Shown one piece after another: positions 1 to 8,299 of a stretch of DNA of 64,000 nt. A program made the position numbers and the translations under genes. The stretch comes from Mycobacterium sp. (GTDB taxonomy: Bacteria > Actinomycetota > Actinomycetes > Mycobacteriales > Mycobacteriaceae): positions 1 through 64,000 of the forward strand of contig JAHFVD010000037.1 in NCBI GenBank assembly GCA_023264735.1, written 5' to 3'. Under the pieces are notes generated by a model. That model was not told the origin of the DNA. It saw nothing but the letters and a program-made list of their open reading frames with translations, and did not search any database. Positions within the stretch are counted from its first letter, which is position 1. Each line of letters opens with the position of its first letter.

Positions 1-159
1 GATCTCGATCCCGCGCGTGAGGCGGAGGTGTTCGTGTCGTATGCGATCGGGCTGTGCTTCCGATCGGCTCTGCGGCGAGAGGCCTACGATTTCGTCGGTG
101 AGATTCGGGCATTCCGGGACCGGATCGCGACGCAGTACGGCACATCGCGGACCCGCTGA
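1..159 (+). CDS. C-terminal end of a gene cut by the window edge, possibly a TetR-type regulator
   Basis: Frame 1 is open from base 1 to the TGA at 157-159 and encodes 52 residues ending QYGTSRTR. The composition (EVFVSYAIGLCFRSALRREAY, read here only in part) is an amphipathic helical tail like those closing TetR-family ligand domains, but no DNA-binding part is visible, so the assignment is tentative. It lies 56 bp upstream of the LLM oxidoreductase, with an operator-like sequence in between. Confidence 0.4.
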   Translation, partial: DLDPAREAEVFVSYAIGLCFRSALRREAYDFVGEIRAFRDRIATQYGTSRTR

Positions 160-176
160 GCCGTACGAACTAAACT

Positions 177-192
177 GCTAACGGTCGTTTAC
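177..192. promoter_or_regulatory. operator-like inverted repeat, first-island motif copy 1
   Basis: GCTAACGGTCGTTTAC, 24 bp before the LLM start at 216. It matches the motif GTNAACGATCGTTNAC that recurs at 5294, 8099, 8200, 12355 and 12422. All six copies share the first G and the final AC. The core AACG/CGTT arms are perfect. Size and symmetry fit a TetR-type operator (inference). Confidence 0.5.
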
Positions 193-215
193 ATCGGCTG
201 GTAGCCTCCCTGTCA

Positions 216-1253
216 ATGTCGAAGATCACCAATCGCGTCGGCGTCTCCCTGCCGATGCTCAATCAGCCATACGACCGCTATCCGGAGCTCGCCGCGCTGG
301 CGGACGACGCCGGATTCGATTCGTTGTGGGACTACGAGTTCTTCCGCAATCCGTTCATCACCCACGCGCTCAACGCCAAGGCGACATCGCGGATCCAACT
401 CGCGACCGGTATTGCCACGGCGGCCAGCCGCACACCATTCGAAATGGCGAATGCTGCCGCCGATATCGACGAGATCTCCGGCGGCCGAACGATACTGGGA
501 ATCAGCACCGGCGGAGCCGGCTGGACCGACGTGTACAACGGCGCCGATATCAGCCATCCGTTGCCCCGGATGCGCGAGTACATCGACGCCGTGCGAAAGG
601 TGTGGAAACACTTCGAGACCGGCGAACCGATCGAGCATGATGGCCGGTTCCTGCAGCTCGCCCAACCGCCGTTCAACCCGTGGGGAGGGCGATCCCTGGT
701 GCGACCCCGCATCCCTATCTACCTCGGGTCGCTCAAACCGGCGATGCTGCGCATGGCAGGGGAGGTGGCCGACGGCGTGCTCGGCTATCTCAACACACCG
801 AGCTTCGTCACCGAACATGTCCGGCCCAATATCGCCGCCGGTGCCGCGCGGGTCGGGCGCGATCCGGCCGAGATCGATATCGCGTCACTGATCCTGTGCA
901 GCGTGTCCGAGGATCGTGAGCAGGCGCGACGGATCGCTCGCATCAATGTCGGGAATTACGTGGCCTTCCCGGTGAGTGCCACCGTGATCGAATTCATGGG
1001 GTTGCAGGACGATCGCGACGCGGTGGTGCGGGCACTGCTCACCGAGGGCCCGGCTGCCCTGGAGAAGGCGACATCGGATGCGCTGCTGGACACGTTCGCG
1101 ATCAGCGGCACACCCGACGAGGCGCGGGAGCAGTTCGCGCGATTCGACGGTCTGCTCGAACACATCGTCCTGCACACCCCGTACGTACCGCCGATCGCCG
1201 GCCCGGAGAGCGACGCGGCTTTCCGCAACATGGTCGCGACCTTCGCCCGCTGA
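216..1253 (+). CDS. LLM-class (luciferase-like) F420/FMN-dependent oxidoreductase
   Basis: 345 residues with a luciferase-like TIM-barrel sequence throughout: N-terminal VGVSLPML, the ADDAGFDSLWDYEFFRNPF segment (about 28-46) and SGGRTILGISTGG (about 89-101). Mycobacterial members usually use F420 or FMN to oxidise or reduce small organic substrates; the cofactor cannot be decided from sequence. It is clearly paralogous to the protein at 13496, sharing RNPF, ANAAAD and SGTP segments and the C-terminal LHT(P/S)YVPP. The next gene is convergent, its stop codon only a few bases away. An operator-like repeat at 177-192 suggests it belongs to the regulon of the first island. Confidence 0.85.
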   Translation: MSKITNRVGVSLPMLNQPYDRYPELAALADDAGFDSLWDYEFFRNPFITHALNAKATSRIQLATGIATAASRTPFEMANAAADIDEISGGRTILGISTGGAGWTDVYNGADISHPLPRMREYIDAVRKVWKHFETGEPIEHDGRFLQLAQPPFNPWGGRSLVRPRIPIYLGSLKPAMLRMAGEVADGVLGYLNTPSFVTEHVRPNIAAGAARVGRDPAEIDIASLILCSVSEDREQARRIARINVGNYVAFPVSATVIEFMGLQDDRDAVVRALLTEGPAALEKATSDALLDTFAISGTPDEAREQFARFDGLLEHIVLHTPYVPPIAGPESDAAFRNMVATFAR

Positions 1254-1257
1254 GGGC

Positions 1258-1881
1258 TCAGCTGGCGGCCGCGGCCCGTAACGACGCGAGTGCTGCGGCG
1301 GGGACACCGGTTTCGATCATCCCGAATGCCGCTTCGGCGAGATCCTCGACGTCATTGCCGGACTCGATTGTCGCGTGCAGAACCGCGCGCAAGGCCGACA
1401 CCATCGCCGAGGCCAGCACTTGCACGCGCATATGCGCCTCGGCGTCGTCGGGCAGTCCGGTAGCGAAGTAACCCTTGAGGATCTTCTCGAACTCGTAGGC
1501 GATCTCCAGATAGCGCCGTCGCGGTGCGGGCTCGGTGAACCACAGCCGCATGCAGGTGACGCGCAAGTCGGTGTCGAAGGTGTCGAAGAAGATCCGCAGC
1601 TGCGTGGTCACTGCGGTGCGCGCCACCGTCCACCGGTCTGCAGTGGCACTTGCGCCGTGCAAGGCATCCCGCAGGCCGGCGACCACCTCGGGAGCCCCAG
1701 GGAAGAGAACATCGTCCTTGCTGCCGAAGTACCTGTTGAACGTGCTGCGCGAACACATCGACGCTTCGGCGATCTCCTCGACTCCCACTGCGTCATAACC
1801 ACGTTCGACGAACAGAGTGATGGCGCTACGCACGATCGTCGCACGTAGCGCCGCCTTCTTGCGTGCCCTCAAATCCGCCAT
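1258..1881 (-). CDS. TetR/AcrR-family transcriptional regulator
   Basis: About 207 residues. The N-terminal helix-turn-helix is clear: an LFVERGYDAVGVEEIAEAS segment followed by TFNRYFGSKDDVLF, the standard TetR recognition helix and 'YFxxKddl' signature; the rest is a variable ligand domain. The start is one of GTG-GTG-ATG within 1881-1887; I use the ATG. A TATACT -10-like box (minus strand, just upstream at about 1896-1901) would place transcription at or near this codon, so the mRNA may be leaderless. It is the only complete TetR gene in the first island and hence the best local candidate to bind the repeated GTNAACGATCGTTNAC motif (inference). Confidence 0.88.
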   Translation of the reverse strand: MADLRARKKAALRATIVRSAITLFVERGYDAVGVEEIAEASMCSRSTFNRYFGSKDDVLFPGAPEVVAGLRDALHGASATADRWTVARTAVTTQLRIFFDTFDTDLRVTCMRLWFTEPAPRRRYLEIAYEFEKILKGYFATGLPDDAEAHMRVQVLASAMVSALRAVLHATIESGNDVEDLAEAAFGMIETGVPAAALASLRAAAAS

Positions 1882-1926
1882 CACCACGCAGTATAGGGCA
1901 GAGTCCGAATTGACCCATTGAATTTA

Positions 1927-1955
1927 TTGACACACCGTCTCAATTAACCTAGCGT
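1927..1955 (+). promoter_or_regulatory. sigma-70-like promoter for the membrane protein gene at 1993
   Basis: TTGACA at 1927-1932, a 17-bp spacer and TAGCGT at 1950-1955, 38 bp before the ATG. Position and spacing fit a housekeeping SigA promoter. The same 105-bp gap carries the divergent TetR promoter. Confidence 0.4.
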
Positions 1956-1992
1956 CGCATCGACCACACGTGGGAGAGGCAGGTCGGTATCG

Positions 1993-2721
1993 ATGAACGC
2001 CCGTAGTCAACGCATCTGTGCTTGGGCTGGGCCGGCCTGCGCCGTGACCTGGGTCGTCGGGTTCTTCTTTCTGGCCGGCTTCATCCCGCCGCCGTCGCCG
2101 AGTCTCGATGCCGCGGCGATCGCCCAGATGTTCAACGACCATGGCAACCGGATCCGCGCCGGGTTGATCATCGTCGGGTTCGGCGGGGCGATCTACTGTC
2201 CATGGGCGGCCGCAATCAGTGTGCAGCTCAAGCGGATCGAGGGTCGCTTCTCGCCGATGACCTACACCCAGCTCGGTATGGGGTCGGTGTTCGTGCTGAT
2301 CTTCATCGTGCCGGTGATGATGTGGCAGGCCGCCGCGTTCCGCCCGATGGAGAACATCGAGATCACCCACCGATTCAACGACATGGCATGGATGTTGTTC
2401 ATCGGTCCGGTCTGCACGATCTTCGTGCAGGGCATGGCGATCACGATCGCGATCTTGTCCGACAAGTCGAAAACGCCGGTGCTGCCTCGCTGGCTCGGCT
2501 GGTTCAACCTGTGGGCGCAGATCATCTACCTGCCCGGGATCCTGATCCCGTTCTTCAAGTCCGGTCCGTTGGCGTGGAACGGTCTGCTTGCCTTCTGGAT
2601 TCCTGTCGTCGTTTTCACCGTCTGGCTGTTTCTGATTTCCGCGATGTTGTTGCGTGCCATCAAGGAGCAGGAACGCGAACACGACGCGGGGCTCGTCCCC
2701 GCTAACGCACCCTCTGTGTAA
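1993..2721 (+). CDS. six-helix membrane protein, local paralogue family member 1
   Basis: 242 residues, no recognised function. Predicted helices lie at about 10-30, 56-77, 92-112, 128-154, 167-190 and 200-225. Family landmarks shared with the proteins at 2976, 5332 and 7394 are a P-P-x-S/R-P motif after helix 1 (31-37), RIRAG before helix 2, QLKRIEG (78-84), ND-x-AW (129-133), PRWLGWFN (165-172) and FFKSGPLAWNGL (187-198). The last two blocks are almost invariant and could line a substrate site or a partner interface. It has its own promoter-like sequence and lies between a TetR gene and the second paralogue. Confidence 0.8.
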   Translation: MNARSQRICAWAGPACAVTWVVGFFFLAGFIPPPSPSLDAAAIAQMFNDHGNRIRAGLIIVGFGGAIYCPWAAAISVQLKRIEGRFSPMTYTQLGMGSVFVLIFIVPVMMWQAAAFRPMENIEITHRFNDMAWMLFIGPVCTIFVQGMAITIAILSDKSKTPVLPRWLGWFNLWAQIIYLPGILIPFFKSGPLAWNGLLAFWIPVVVFTVWLFLISAMLLRAIKEQEREHDAGLVPANAPSV

Positions 2722-2975
2722 GTGGCACTAGTAGTACTAACGGCGTCGCGCACCGCAGATCCAGTACAAGTCCACTCGTAAACCGGTTAATACGTGGGTA
2801 CACCGTGTGCCGGAGAAACTGTTGACTGTTGATGGCCCCGCGCTCTAGTTTATGAGACTAATAGAGTCAAAATTATGGGATGGGGAGTTCCTCTGTCGCA
2901 ATCTGTCGATGAGCGGACACATCGCGCTCGTTGAGACGGCCGAGAGGCGTGCCCATGCCCGTCAAAGGAGTCATC

Positions 2976-3773
2976 GTGGCGAGTGTTCAGCCATCTCAAT
3001 CCAGTCCCGCAATCGAGCGCGGAGGGCAGGCGAACCCTACCTCGCGTACGTCAACTCAAGACTCCGCGTTGGAAATGAAGGTCCAGCGGATCCTGGTGTG
3101 GTCTGGGCTGGGGATGGTCGTCCTGTGGCTGGGAGCTTTTGTGTTCATTGCCGGCTTCATCCCGCCGTCGAGGCCAAACGCTACCGCCGCTGCGATCGTG
3201 GATCTCTACAACAGCCGCTCTGGCGCCATCAAGATTGGCATGGTCGTCTCAATGCTCGGTTCGGCCCTGTTGGTGCCGTATGGCGTTGCGATCTCTGGCC
3301 AGCTCAAGCGCATCAACGGGGCACGGGCGCTCGCGGATATTCAGATGGTCTCGTGCGCGTTGCTGTCGTTGGAGTTCATTACGCCGATCGGAGTTTGGAT
3401 GGCAACCGGCTTCCGTATTGAAGGACGATCGGCTGACGTCACGAGATCTTTGCATGATCTCGGCTGGATACTCTTCATGACTGTTATCTGGTCGCTCTTT
3501 GTGCAATTGATCGCTATCGCCGCTGCGATCCTCATCGATCGACAGCCCAATCCGATCCTGCCGCGGTGGCTCGGCTATCTGAACTTGTGGGTGGCGTTGT
3601 TGATCATCCCCGCCGGTACCGTGCTCTTCTTCAAAGACGGCCCCTTGGCGTGGAACGGACTCGTTGGCCTTTACTTCCCACTCACCGCATTCGTGATCTG
3701 GATCGTGTGCATGAGCACGGTGATCCACAAAAATCTGACCAAACAAATAGTGGTTGCTGGTGGCCAATCCTGA
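2976..3773 (+). CDS. six-helix membrane protein, local paralogue family member 2
   Basis: About 265 residues from a GTG start at 2976 chosen for the AAAGGAG ribosome-binding site at 2964-2970; an upstream in-frame ATG-type start at 2931 lacks one. A hydrophilic Ser/Thr/Gln-rich tail of about 35 residues precedes helix 1. The rest matches the protein at 1993: PPSRPN, IKIGMV, QLKRINGA, PRWLGYLN and FFKDGPLAWNGL. Codon usage is visibly less GC-biased than in the neighbours, hinting at a separate origin or relaxed constraint (impression, not measured). A 254-bp intergenic region lies upstream; the next gene is convergent. Confidence 0.78.
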   Translation: MASVQPSQSSPAIERGGQANPTSRTSTQDSALEMKVQRILVWSGLGMVVLWLGAFVFIAGFIPPSRPNATAAAIVDLYNSRSGAIKIGMVVSMLGSALLVPYGVAISGQLKRINGARALADIQMVSCALLSLEFITPIGVWMATGFRIEGRSADVTRSLHDLGWILFMTVIWSLFVQLIAIAAAILIDRQPNPILPRWLGYLNLWVALLIIPAGTVLFFKDGPLAWNGLVGLYFPLTAFVIWIVCMSTVIHKNLTKQIVVAGGQS

Positions 3774-3879
3774 AAGGCAATGCGTCGATGGATGATCACC
3801 GCGACTGGATTGCTGATCGGCGCAGTCCCTGCAGCGGTGTCGTTCTGTTCTATGTCGTGCCTGCTTCTGGACTTTGACC

Positions 3880-5100
3880 TCAGTAACTGCGGGGGAGTCC
3901 GAGGGACCGCTCTGCGACGAAGTTCAAGATCATCTCTTTCGATACCGGACCCATGTTCAGCATCCGGACGAGCCAGTAGTAGGGCGCCAGCCGGTACTCG
4001 TAGGTGACACCGTTACCACCCAGGGTGTTGACCGCCGCGTCGAGTGCCTCCAATCCCGCTGCGGCACCGAGGTATTTGGCCATATTCGCCAGTTCGCCGA
4101 CTTCCTGTCCGGCGTCGTAGCCGGTACAGGCGCGTTCGGTGATGGCGCGGGCGGCCTCGATGCGCATGTGTGCTGCGGCCAACGGGTGGGCCACCGCCTG
4201 GTGCGCGCCGATCGGTTGGTCCCACACCCGACGTTGTTTGGCATAGTCCACCGCGTGGCGCAGGGCGTAGCGGCCGACGCCGGTACAGATCGAACTCGTC
4301 AGGATGCGTTCGGTATTCAGACCGGTGAAAGCCACCTTCAGGCCGGCACCGTCGGCCCCGACACGGTGGTCGGCAGGCACTTCGACGTCGTCGAAGAACA
4401 CCTGATGGCTGCGGTCGGGCTGGTTCATCATCGTACGGATGGGGGTCCAGTGCAGCCCCGGCGACGAGGTATCCACCAGGAAGACCGACAGCCGACCCGA
4501 GTCGGCCCCATCGGTCGCCGCCACCACCATCACCCAGTCCGCCGACTCCATTCCGGTGATGAAGACCTTCTGCCCATTGAGGACATAGCGGTCGCCGGCA
4601 CGGACTGCGGTGGTCGCGATCCGGTGCGCGTTGGACCCGGCATCCGGCTCGGTGATGGCGAAAGACAACCTGGTGCTGCCGGAGGCGATCCCCGGCAGCC
4701 AGCGCTGCTTCTGTGCCGGGCTTCCGCTGCGGTGCAGGACGGTGCCGGTGACACCCGCCGAGAACAACAGCGCCAGCAGTGGGCATCCGCTGAACGCCGT
4801 CTCCTCCACGACTGTCGCAAGTTCAGCCAGACCCAGCCCACCACCGCCGTACTCCACCGGTAGGTGCACACCGAGATATCCGTTGTCCCCCAACGCGTTC
4901 CACAGCTCGGCGCAATGCCCGCCCTGGTCCACCTGGTCCTGGTAGTAGTCGGCGGCACCGAACGACTCGACCAACTGCCGGACCGCCGAGTGGACCTCGA
5001 GAAGTTCCGGCGCGGAGGTGTGGCTCACCGCTGCCTTGCCGGCTCCGATGACGGAGTCGAGCACCGATTGGATGTCGTCGATTGGCGAGGTTTCGGTCAT
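3880..5100 (-). CDS. acyl-CoA dehydrogenase family protein
   Basis: 406 residues from the ATG at 5100, which has an AGGAG site 8 bases upstream. Reading further up to 5298 only adds an arginine-rich low-complexity stretch over GGCGCC repeats. The FadE fold is recognisable from LPVEYGGGGLGLAELATVVEE, FAITEPDAGSNAHR (FAD/substrate loop), and the C-terminal LGGNGVTYEYRLAPYYW. Such enzymes introduce an alpha-beta double bond in acyl-CoA using FAD and an electron-transfer flavoprotein. It faces the membrane-protein/desaturase operon across a region carrying the best copy of the shared operator (5294-5309), so both units are probably co-regulated. The substrate is unknown. Confidence 0.85.
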   Translation of the reverse strand: MTETSPIDDIQSVLDSVIGAGKAAVSHTSAPELLEVHSAVRQLVESFGAADYYQDQVDQGGHCAELWNALGDNGYLGVHLPVEYGGGGLGLAELATVVEETAFSGCPLLALLFSAGVTGTVLHRSGSPAQKQRWLPGIASGSTRLSFAITEPDAGSNAHRIATTAVRAGDRYVLNGQKVFITGMESADWVMVVAATDGADSGRLSVFLVDTSSPGLHWTPIRTMMNQPDRSHQVFFDDVEVPADHRVGADGAGLKVAFTGLNTERILTSSICTGVGRYALRHAVDYAKQRRVWDQPIGAHQAVAHPLAAAHMRIEAARAITERACTGYDAGQEVGELANMAKYLGAAAGLEALDAAVNTLGGNGVTYEYRLAPYYWLVRMLNMGPVSKEMILNFVAERSLGLPRSY

Positions 5101-5162
5101 CGCGGGGCTCCTGGTGAATTCCTCTGGTGGGTGGCGCAAATGGCGGGGTTGTCGGTGAGATC

Positions 5163-5186
5163 GGCGCCGGCGCCGGCGCCGGCGCC
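5163..5186. repeat. four tandem GGCGCC units
   Basis: GGCGCC is repeated four times without interruption in the leader of the acyl-CoA dehydrogenase gene. Each unit is self-complementary, so the tract can fold. It is likely a slippage-prone simple repeat and explains the spurious N-terminal extension of the dehydrogenase frame. Confidence 0.7.
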
Positions 5187-5293
5187 CGCGACCACCGCAC
5201 GCGGCGCGGTCGCAGCGGTGTCCGCTGTTGCGTTCACCCTGGCATCTGCGCGCCGTGACATTTTTGAGACAGTAGCGCTGTAAATACCGTAAC

Positions 5294-5309
5294 GTCAACG
5301 ATCGTTAAC
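5294..5309. promoter_or_regulatory. operator-like palindrome, first-island motif copy 2 (best copy)
   Basis: GTCAACGATCGTTAAC; seven of eight base pairs are symmetric around the perfect core AACGATCGTT (5297-5306). It lies between the divergent acyl-CoA dehydrogenase (start 5100) and the membrane protein operon (start 5332), 23 bp before the latter, an ideal repressor position. Confidence 0.6.
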
Positions 5310-5331
5310 GAGGCGCACGGAGGACGCGATC

Positions 5332-6054
5332 ATGATGTCACCAGGGGCCAATCTGCGACTGCTTCAGCGTGCCTCGTGGAGCGGCTTCGTCTACATCGCC
5401 TTCTTGATGGTCGGCATCCTGCCGCTGGCACGGTTCTTCCCCTCGCAGCCGCCGGATTGGGGAGCCGACCAGATCGCCGGCGTCTATCAGGACAACGCGT
5501 CGATGATCAAGCTCGGCATGGTGCTGGTTCTGGTCGGGGCGATGTTCTACGTGCCGTGGACGGCGATTCTGGCCAAGCTGATCGCGGGGGTTGAAGGCCG
5601 GGTCGGTCTATTGACGATGTGCCAGATCATCGCCGGTACCACCAACGTTCTGCTGACCGCCTACCCGGCTGGATGGTGGTTGACGGCAGCTTTCCGCGGT
5701 GAGCGGTCACCGGAATTGGTATTGCTGCTCAACGACATTGCCTGGCTGCAATTCCTTGGTGTGATCGCGCCGTTCTACTTCGTCGTCCTGTCGCTGATCT
5801 ACGCGTCGTTCGCCGATTCGGATCCCGATCCCTTGATCCCGCGGTGGGTCGGATGGTTCAACGTGTTCTTCATGCTCGACCTCATCCCGTTGAGCATCAT
5901 CTTCTTCTTCAAGTCGGGTCCGTTTGCGTGGAACGGCCTGTTCGGGTTCTACCTGCCATTCGTCACGTTCTGGATCTGGTTCTTCGTGATGACCTACACC
6001 ATTCGGAAGGCACTTCCGCGCCTGGCCGATATCGACGAGAGGAGCCGGGGATGA
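5332..6054 (+). CDS. six-helix membrane protein, local paralogue family member 3
   Basis: 240 residues of the same family as the proteins at 1993, 2976 and 7394: conserved IKLGM before helix 2, GVEGRVG in place of the RIEG block, LNDIAWLQ, PRWVGWFN and FFKSGPFAWNGL. It opens a tight operon: its stop overlaps the start of the flavoprotein gene at 6051 (ATGA), which is followed 11 bp later by a fourth paralogue. This arrangement suggests that the membrane proteins act with the desaturase-like flavoprotein, for example by holding a hydrophobic substrate in the membrane (inference). Confidence 0.8.
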   Translation: MMSPGANLRLLQRASWSGFVYIAFLMVGILPLARFFPSQPPDWGADQIAGVYQDNASMIKLGMVLVLVGAMFYVPWTAILAKLIAGVEGRVGLLTMCQIIAGTTNVLLTAYPAGWWLTAAFRGERSPELVLLLNDIAWLQFLGVIAPFYFVVLSLIYASFADSDPDPLIPRWVGWFNVFFMLDLIPLSIIFFFKSGPFAWNGLFGFYLPFVTFWIWFFVMTYTIRKALPRLADIDERSRG

Positions 6055-7382
6055 GACGTGTCGCCGTCATTGGAGCAGGCCTTGGTGGGCTGACCGCGGC
6101 GTACCGATTGCAGCAGGCCGGTTGCGAAGTCGATGTTTACGAGGCAACCGATACTGCCGGCGGGCGCGTGCAGACCGTGCGTGCGCAGGGCTATGCCATG
6201 GACACGGGCGCCTCCGCGCTCGGCTCGACCTATCACGGGTATCTGGCGCTAGCGGCCGAACTTGGCGTCGAGATCATCGACACCGCACCGTATGTCGGAA
6301 TCGAACGCGACGGTGAGATCCATCTGCTGGATATGAACCGGATGGCGCACAGCGGTCTGCGCACATCGCTGCTCTCGCTCGGCGGCAAGGCGCGGGTGTT
6401 GCGACTGGCGCTCGATGTCGCGCTGGCCAAATTGCGAGGCCGGTTGGACTACGCCGATATGGCCAAGGCTGCGCCAGTGGACACCGAGAGCGCGCGCGGC
6501 TATGCATTGCGGGCACTCGGCCCGGAGCTGGACAGCTATCTGTGTGAGCCAATTGTCCGGACGATGCTCATCGCCGACACCGACAAGGTGTCCAAGGTCG
6601 AATTGTTCTCCGGCATAGCCAATATCTTCACGGCGAAGATTCAGACCGTCGCGGGTGGCCAGGGTCGGATGGTCGACGAATTGTGCCGACGGCTCACCGT
6701 TCACCTCGAGACGCCGGCGACGAAGGTGCGCAGGCTGCCCGGCGGGGGCGTGCGTGTCAGCCGGCCGGGGGCGGTCTCGGACTACGACGCTGCGGTGGTG
6801 AGCTGCCTCCTTCCCGAAGCTGTGGCGATCTGTCCCGACGACCGGGAGCTCCTCGAATCCCTCTCGCGCAGTCTCGATTACACCCAGTGCGTCAGCGTCG
6901 CGGTCGCTACTACCCGACCGCCGGACTGTCCGGCATTTCTGCTGATGTACCCCTCGACCGAGAGTCCCGACATCGCCCTGATGTTCCTGGACCACAACAA
7001 GTCGCCGGATCGGGCACCCGCGGGCACCGGACTGTTGAGCTGTCTGTGGGAGACCGGCGCGTCGGAACGGATGATCGACGAACCCGACGAGGTGTTGATC
7101 GAGCACACGCTCGACCGCGTCTACCGATCGTTTCCGGAGCTACGCGGCACCGTCGATTTCACCCACGTCACGCGGTGGCGTCGCGCCTTGCCGTTCACCC
7201 GCATCGGCGCGTATCGGGAGATCGGCCGGCTCAACGCGGCACTCGATCCGCGGTCGCCGATCCAGTACGCCGCCGATTTCATGTCTGCCGCCGGACAGAA
7301 CACCGCCGTCGAATTCGGGACCAAGGCCGCCCGCAACCTGCTGGCAGGTCCACTCACCACATCTACGCGCGAACCGATCTGA
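6051..7382 (+). CDS. FAD-dependent oxidoreductase, amine-oxidase/phytoene-desaturase-like
   Basis: 443 residues. The N-terminal dinucleotide-binding motif VIGAGLGGLTAAYRL (about 6-20) is followed by the acidic YEATDTAGGRVQT segment, the classic FAD motif of protoporphyrinogen oxidases, carotenoid desaturases and amine oxidases. The C-terminal end DFMSAAGQNTAVEFGTKAA matches the second FAD contact of the family. ATG 6051 overlaps the stop of the preceding membrane protein gene. Neighbours include a carotenoid-cleavage-type oxygenase and a second desaturase-like flavoprotein, so an isoprenoid or polyene substrate is plausible but unproven. Confidence 0.82.
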   Translation: MRRVAVIGAGLGGLTAAYRLQQAGCEVDVYEATDTAGGRVQTVRAQGYAMDTGASALGSTYHGYLALAAELGVEIIDTAPYVGIERDGEIHLLDMNRMAHSGLRTSLLSLGGKARVLRLALDVALAKLRGRLDYADMAKAAPVDTESARGYALRALGPELDSYLCEPIVRTMLIADTDKVSKVELFSGIANIFTAKIQTVAGGQGRMVDELCRRLTVHLETPATKVRRLPGGGVRVSRPGAVSDYDAAVVSCLLPEAVAICPDDRELLESLSRSLDYTQCVSVAVATTRPPDCPAFLLMYPSTESPDIALMFLDHNKSPDRAPAGTGLLSCLWETGASERMIDEPDEVLIEHTLDRVYRSFPELRGTVDFTHVTRWRRALPFTRIGAYREIGRLNAALDPRSPIQYAADFMSAAGQNTAVEFGTKAARNLLAGPLTTSTREPI

Positions 7383-7393
7383 GGGAGACACCG

Positions 7394-8173
7394 ATGAATG
7401 CGTTGACCAGAACACGTGTGCAGATGGCTGCGGCAGGGGGCGCAATCGGCTACCTGGTTCTGCTGTTCCTCGGCTGGGGTGCCTTCGCCGGCTTCCTGCC
7501 CCCGACGTCACCGTCGGCCACGTCGACCGACGTCGCGGCCCTGTTCGAGAGCGATCACACGAGAATCCGGATCGGGATGCTCCTGGTCATGTTCGCCGCA
7601 TTCGTGTTCATCCCCTTCGCCGCGGTGGCCGGGCAGTACGTGGCCCGCATCGAAGGGGGCGCCGGAATACTGACCTACACACTGCTTTTGGGTGGTGCGG
7701 GCAATATGGTGCTGACGTTCTATCCCGCGATCTGGTGGCTCACCGCCGCCTACCGGCCCGACCGCGGAGCCGACCAGATCTATCTCGTCAACGATATGGC
7801 GTGGTTGCAGTTCATCGGCGGCGCCACCATCTTTTTCGCCATGCCTCTGGCGTTGGGGATCGCCACCCTCTGCGATAAGAGCAGTCAACCGGTCTTTCCC
7901 CGGTGGTTCGGGTACGCCAATATCTGGATCATCTTGACAGTGGTTCCCGACCAGCTGCTCTTCTTCTTCCACGGCGGACCGTTTGCCTGGAACGGCCTGT
8001 TCGGGCTCTGGATCCCCGTTGTCGCATTCAGCGCCTTCTTCATTCTCAGCTTTATCTTGCTGCGGCGCGCGATCCTCCGAGACCGGGCGGCCATAAGTGC
8101 GAGTGATCGTTCACGCAACTGTGAGATACCTGACACAGATGGCCAGTTGGCCAGGCCTGAAAGAGCTGGATAG
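7394..8173 (+). CDS. six-helix membrane protein, local paralogue family member 4
   Basis: 259 residues from the ATG at 7394 just after the flavoprotein stop. Family blocks: PPTSPSATSTDVAALF, RIRIGM, QYVARIEGG, VNDMAWLQ, PRWFGYAN and FFHGGPFAWNGL (His replaces Lys in the FFK block). A hydrophilic C-terminal tail of about 25 residues, which contains a weak operator copy in its coding DNA (8099-8114), distinguishes it. Third gene of the operon starting at 5332. Confidence 0.8.
   Translation: MNALTRTRVQMAAAGGAIGYLVLLFLGWGAFAGFLPPTSPSATSTDVAALFESDHTRIRIGMLLVMFAAFVFIPFAAVAGQYVARIEGGAGILTYTLLLGGAGNMVLTFYPAIWWLTAAYRPDRGADQIYLVNDMAWLQFIGGATIFFAMPLALGIATLCDKSSQPVFPRWFGYANIWIILTVVPDQLLFFFHGGPFAWNGLFGLWIPVVAFSAFFILSFILLRRAILRDRAAISASDRSRNCEIPDTDGQLARPERAG
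8099..8114. promoter_or_regulatory. operator-like sequence, first-island motif copy 3 (weak, intragenic)
   Basis: GCGAGTGATCGTTCAC lies inside the 3' end of the gene at 7394, 101 bp before the stronger copy at 8200. Two sites in the leader of the oxygenase gene could allow cooperative or looped binding; alone this copy would be unconvincing. Confidence 0.3.
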
Positions 8174-8199
8174 GCGGGTCGTCCAGAGTTTCCCTGTGT

Positions 8200-8215
8200 G
8201 TGAGCGATCGTTTAC
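8200..8215. promoter_or_regulatory. operator-like inverted repeat, first-island motif copy 4
   Basis: GTGAGCGATCGTTTAC, six of eight pairs symmetric, 84 bp before the carotenoid-oxygenase start in the 126-bp gap after the preceding operon. Confidence 0.5.
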
Positions 8216-8299
8216 AAAATTCGATCGCCGCACTAACATCGACGCCATGGACGTCCAGCAACGGGACGTTCCGCACCATTCGACGAACAGGACAGCGCA

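Noticed and set aside
2780..2796. AACCGGTT palindrome in the 2722-2975 gap
   Set aside because: Eight-base palindrome of a common type; does not match the shared operator consensus.
2853..2868. GACT-N5-AGTC inverted repeat before membrane paralogue 2
   Set aside because: Only four-base arms and no second good copy; a loose resemblance to the 1921-1945 region is not enough to call an operator.
3780..4007. 75-residue plus-strand frame with a hydrophobic start after membrane paralogue 2
   Set aside because: Most of it runs antisense through the acyl-CoA dehydrogenase end; no ribosome-binding site and no conserved block. Only the first 35 residues look membrane-like, too little to call.
3874..4863. 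329-residue plus-strand frame
   Set aside because: Antisense shadow of the acyl-CoA dehydrogenase, with no start signal and no protein-family features.
5101..5298. N-terminal extension of the acyl-CoA dehydrogenase frame
   Set aside because: Arginine/glycine-rich translation of GGCGCC repeats; the ATG at 5100 has a ribosome-binding site and matches the usual family length.
6249..7106. 285-residue minus-strand frame
   Set aside because: Shadow of the flavoprotein gene 6051-7382; typical composition of high-GC antisense frames.
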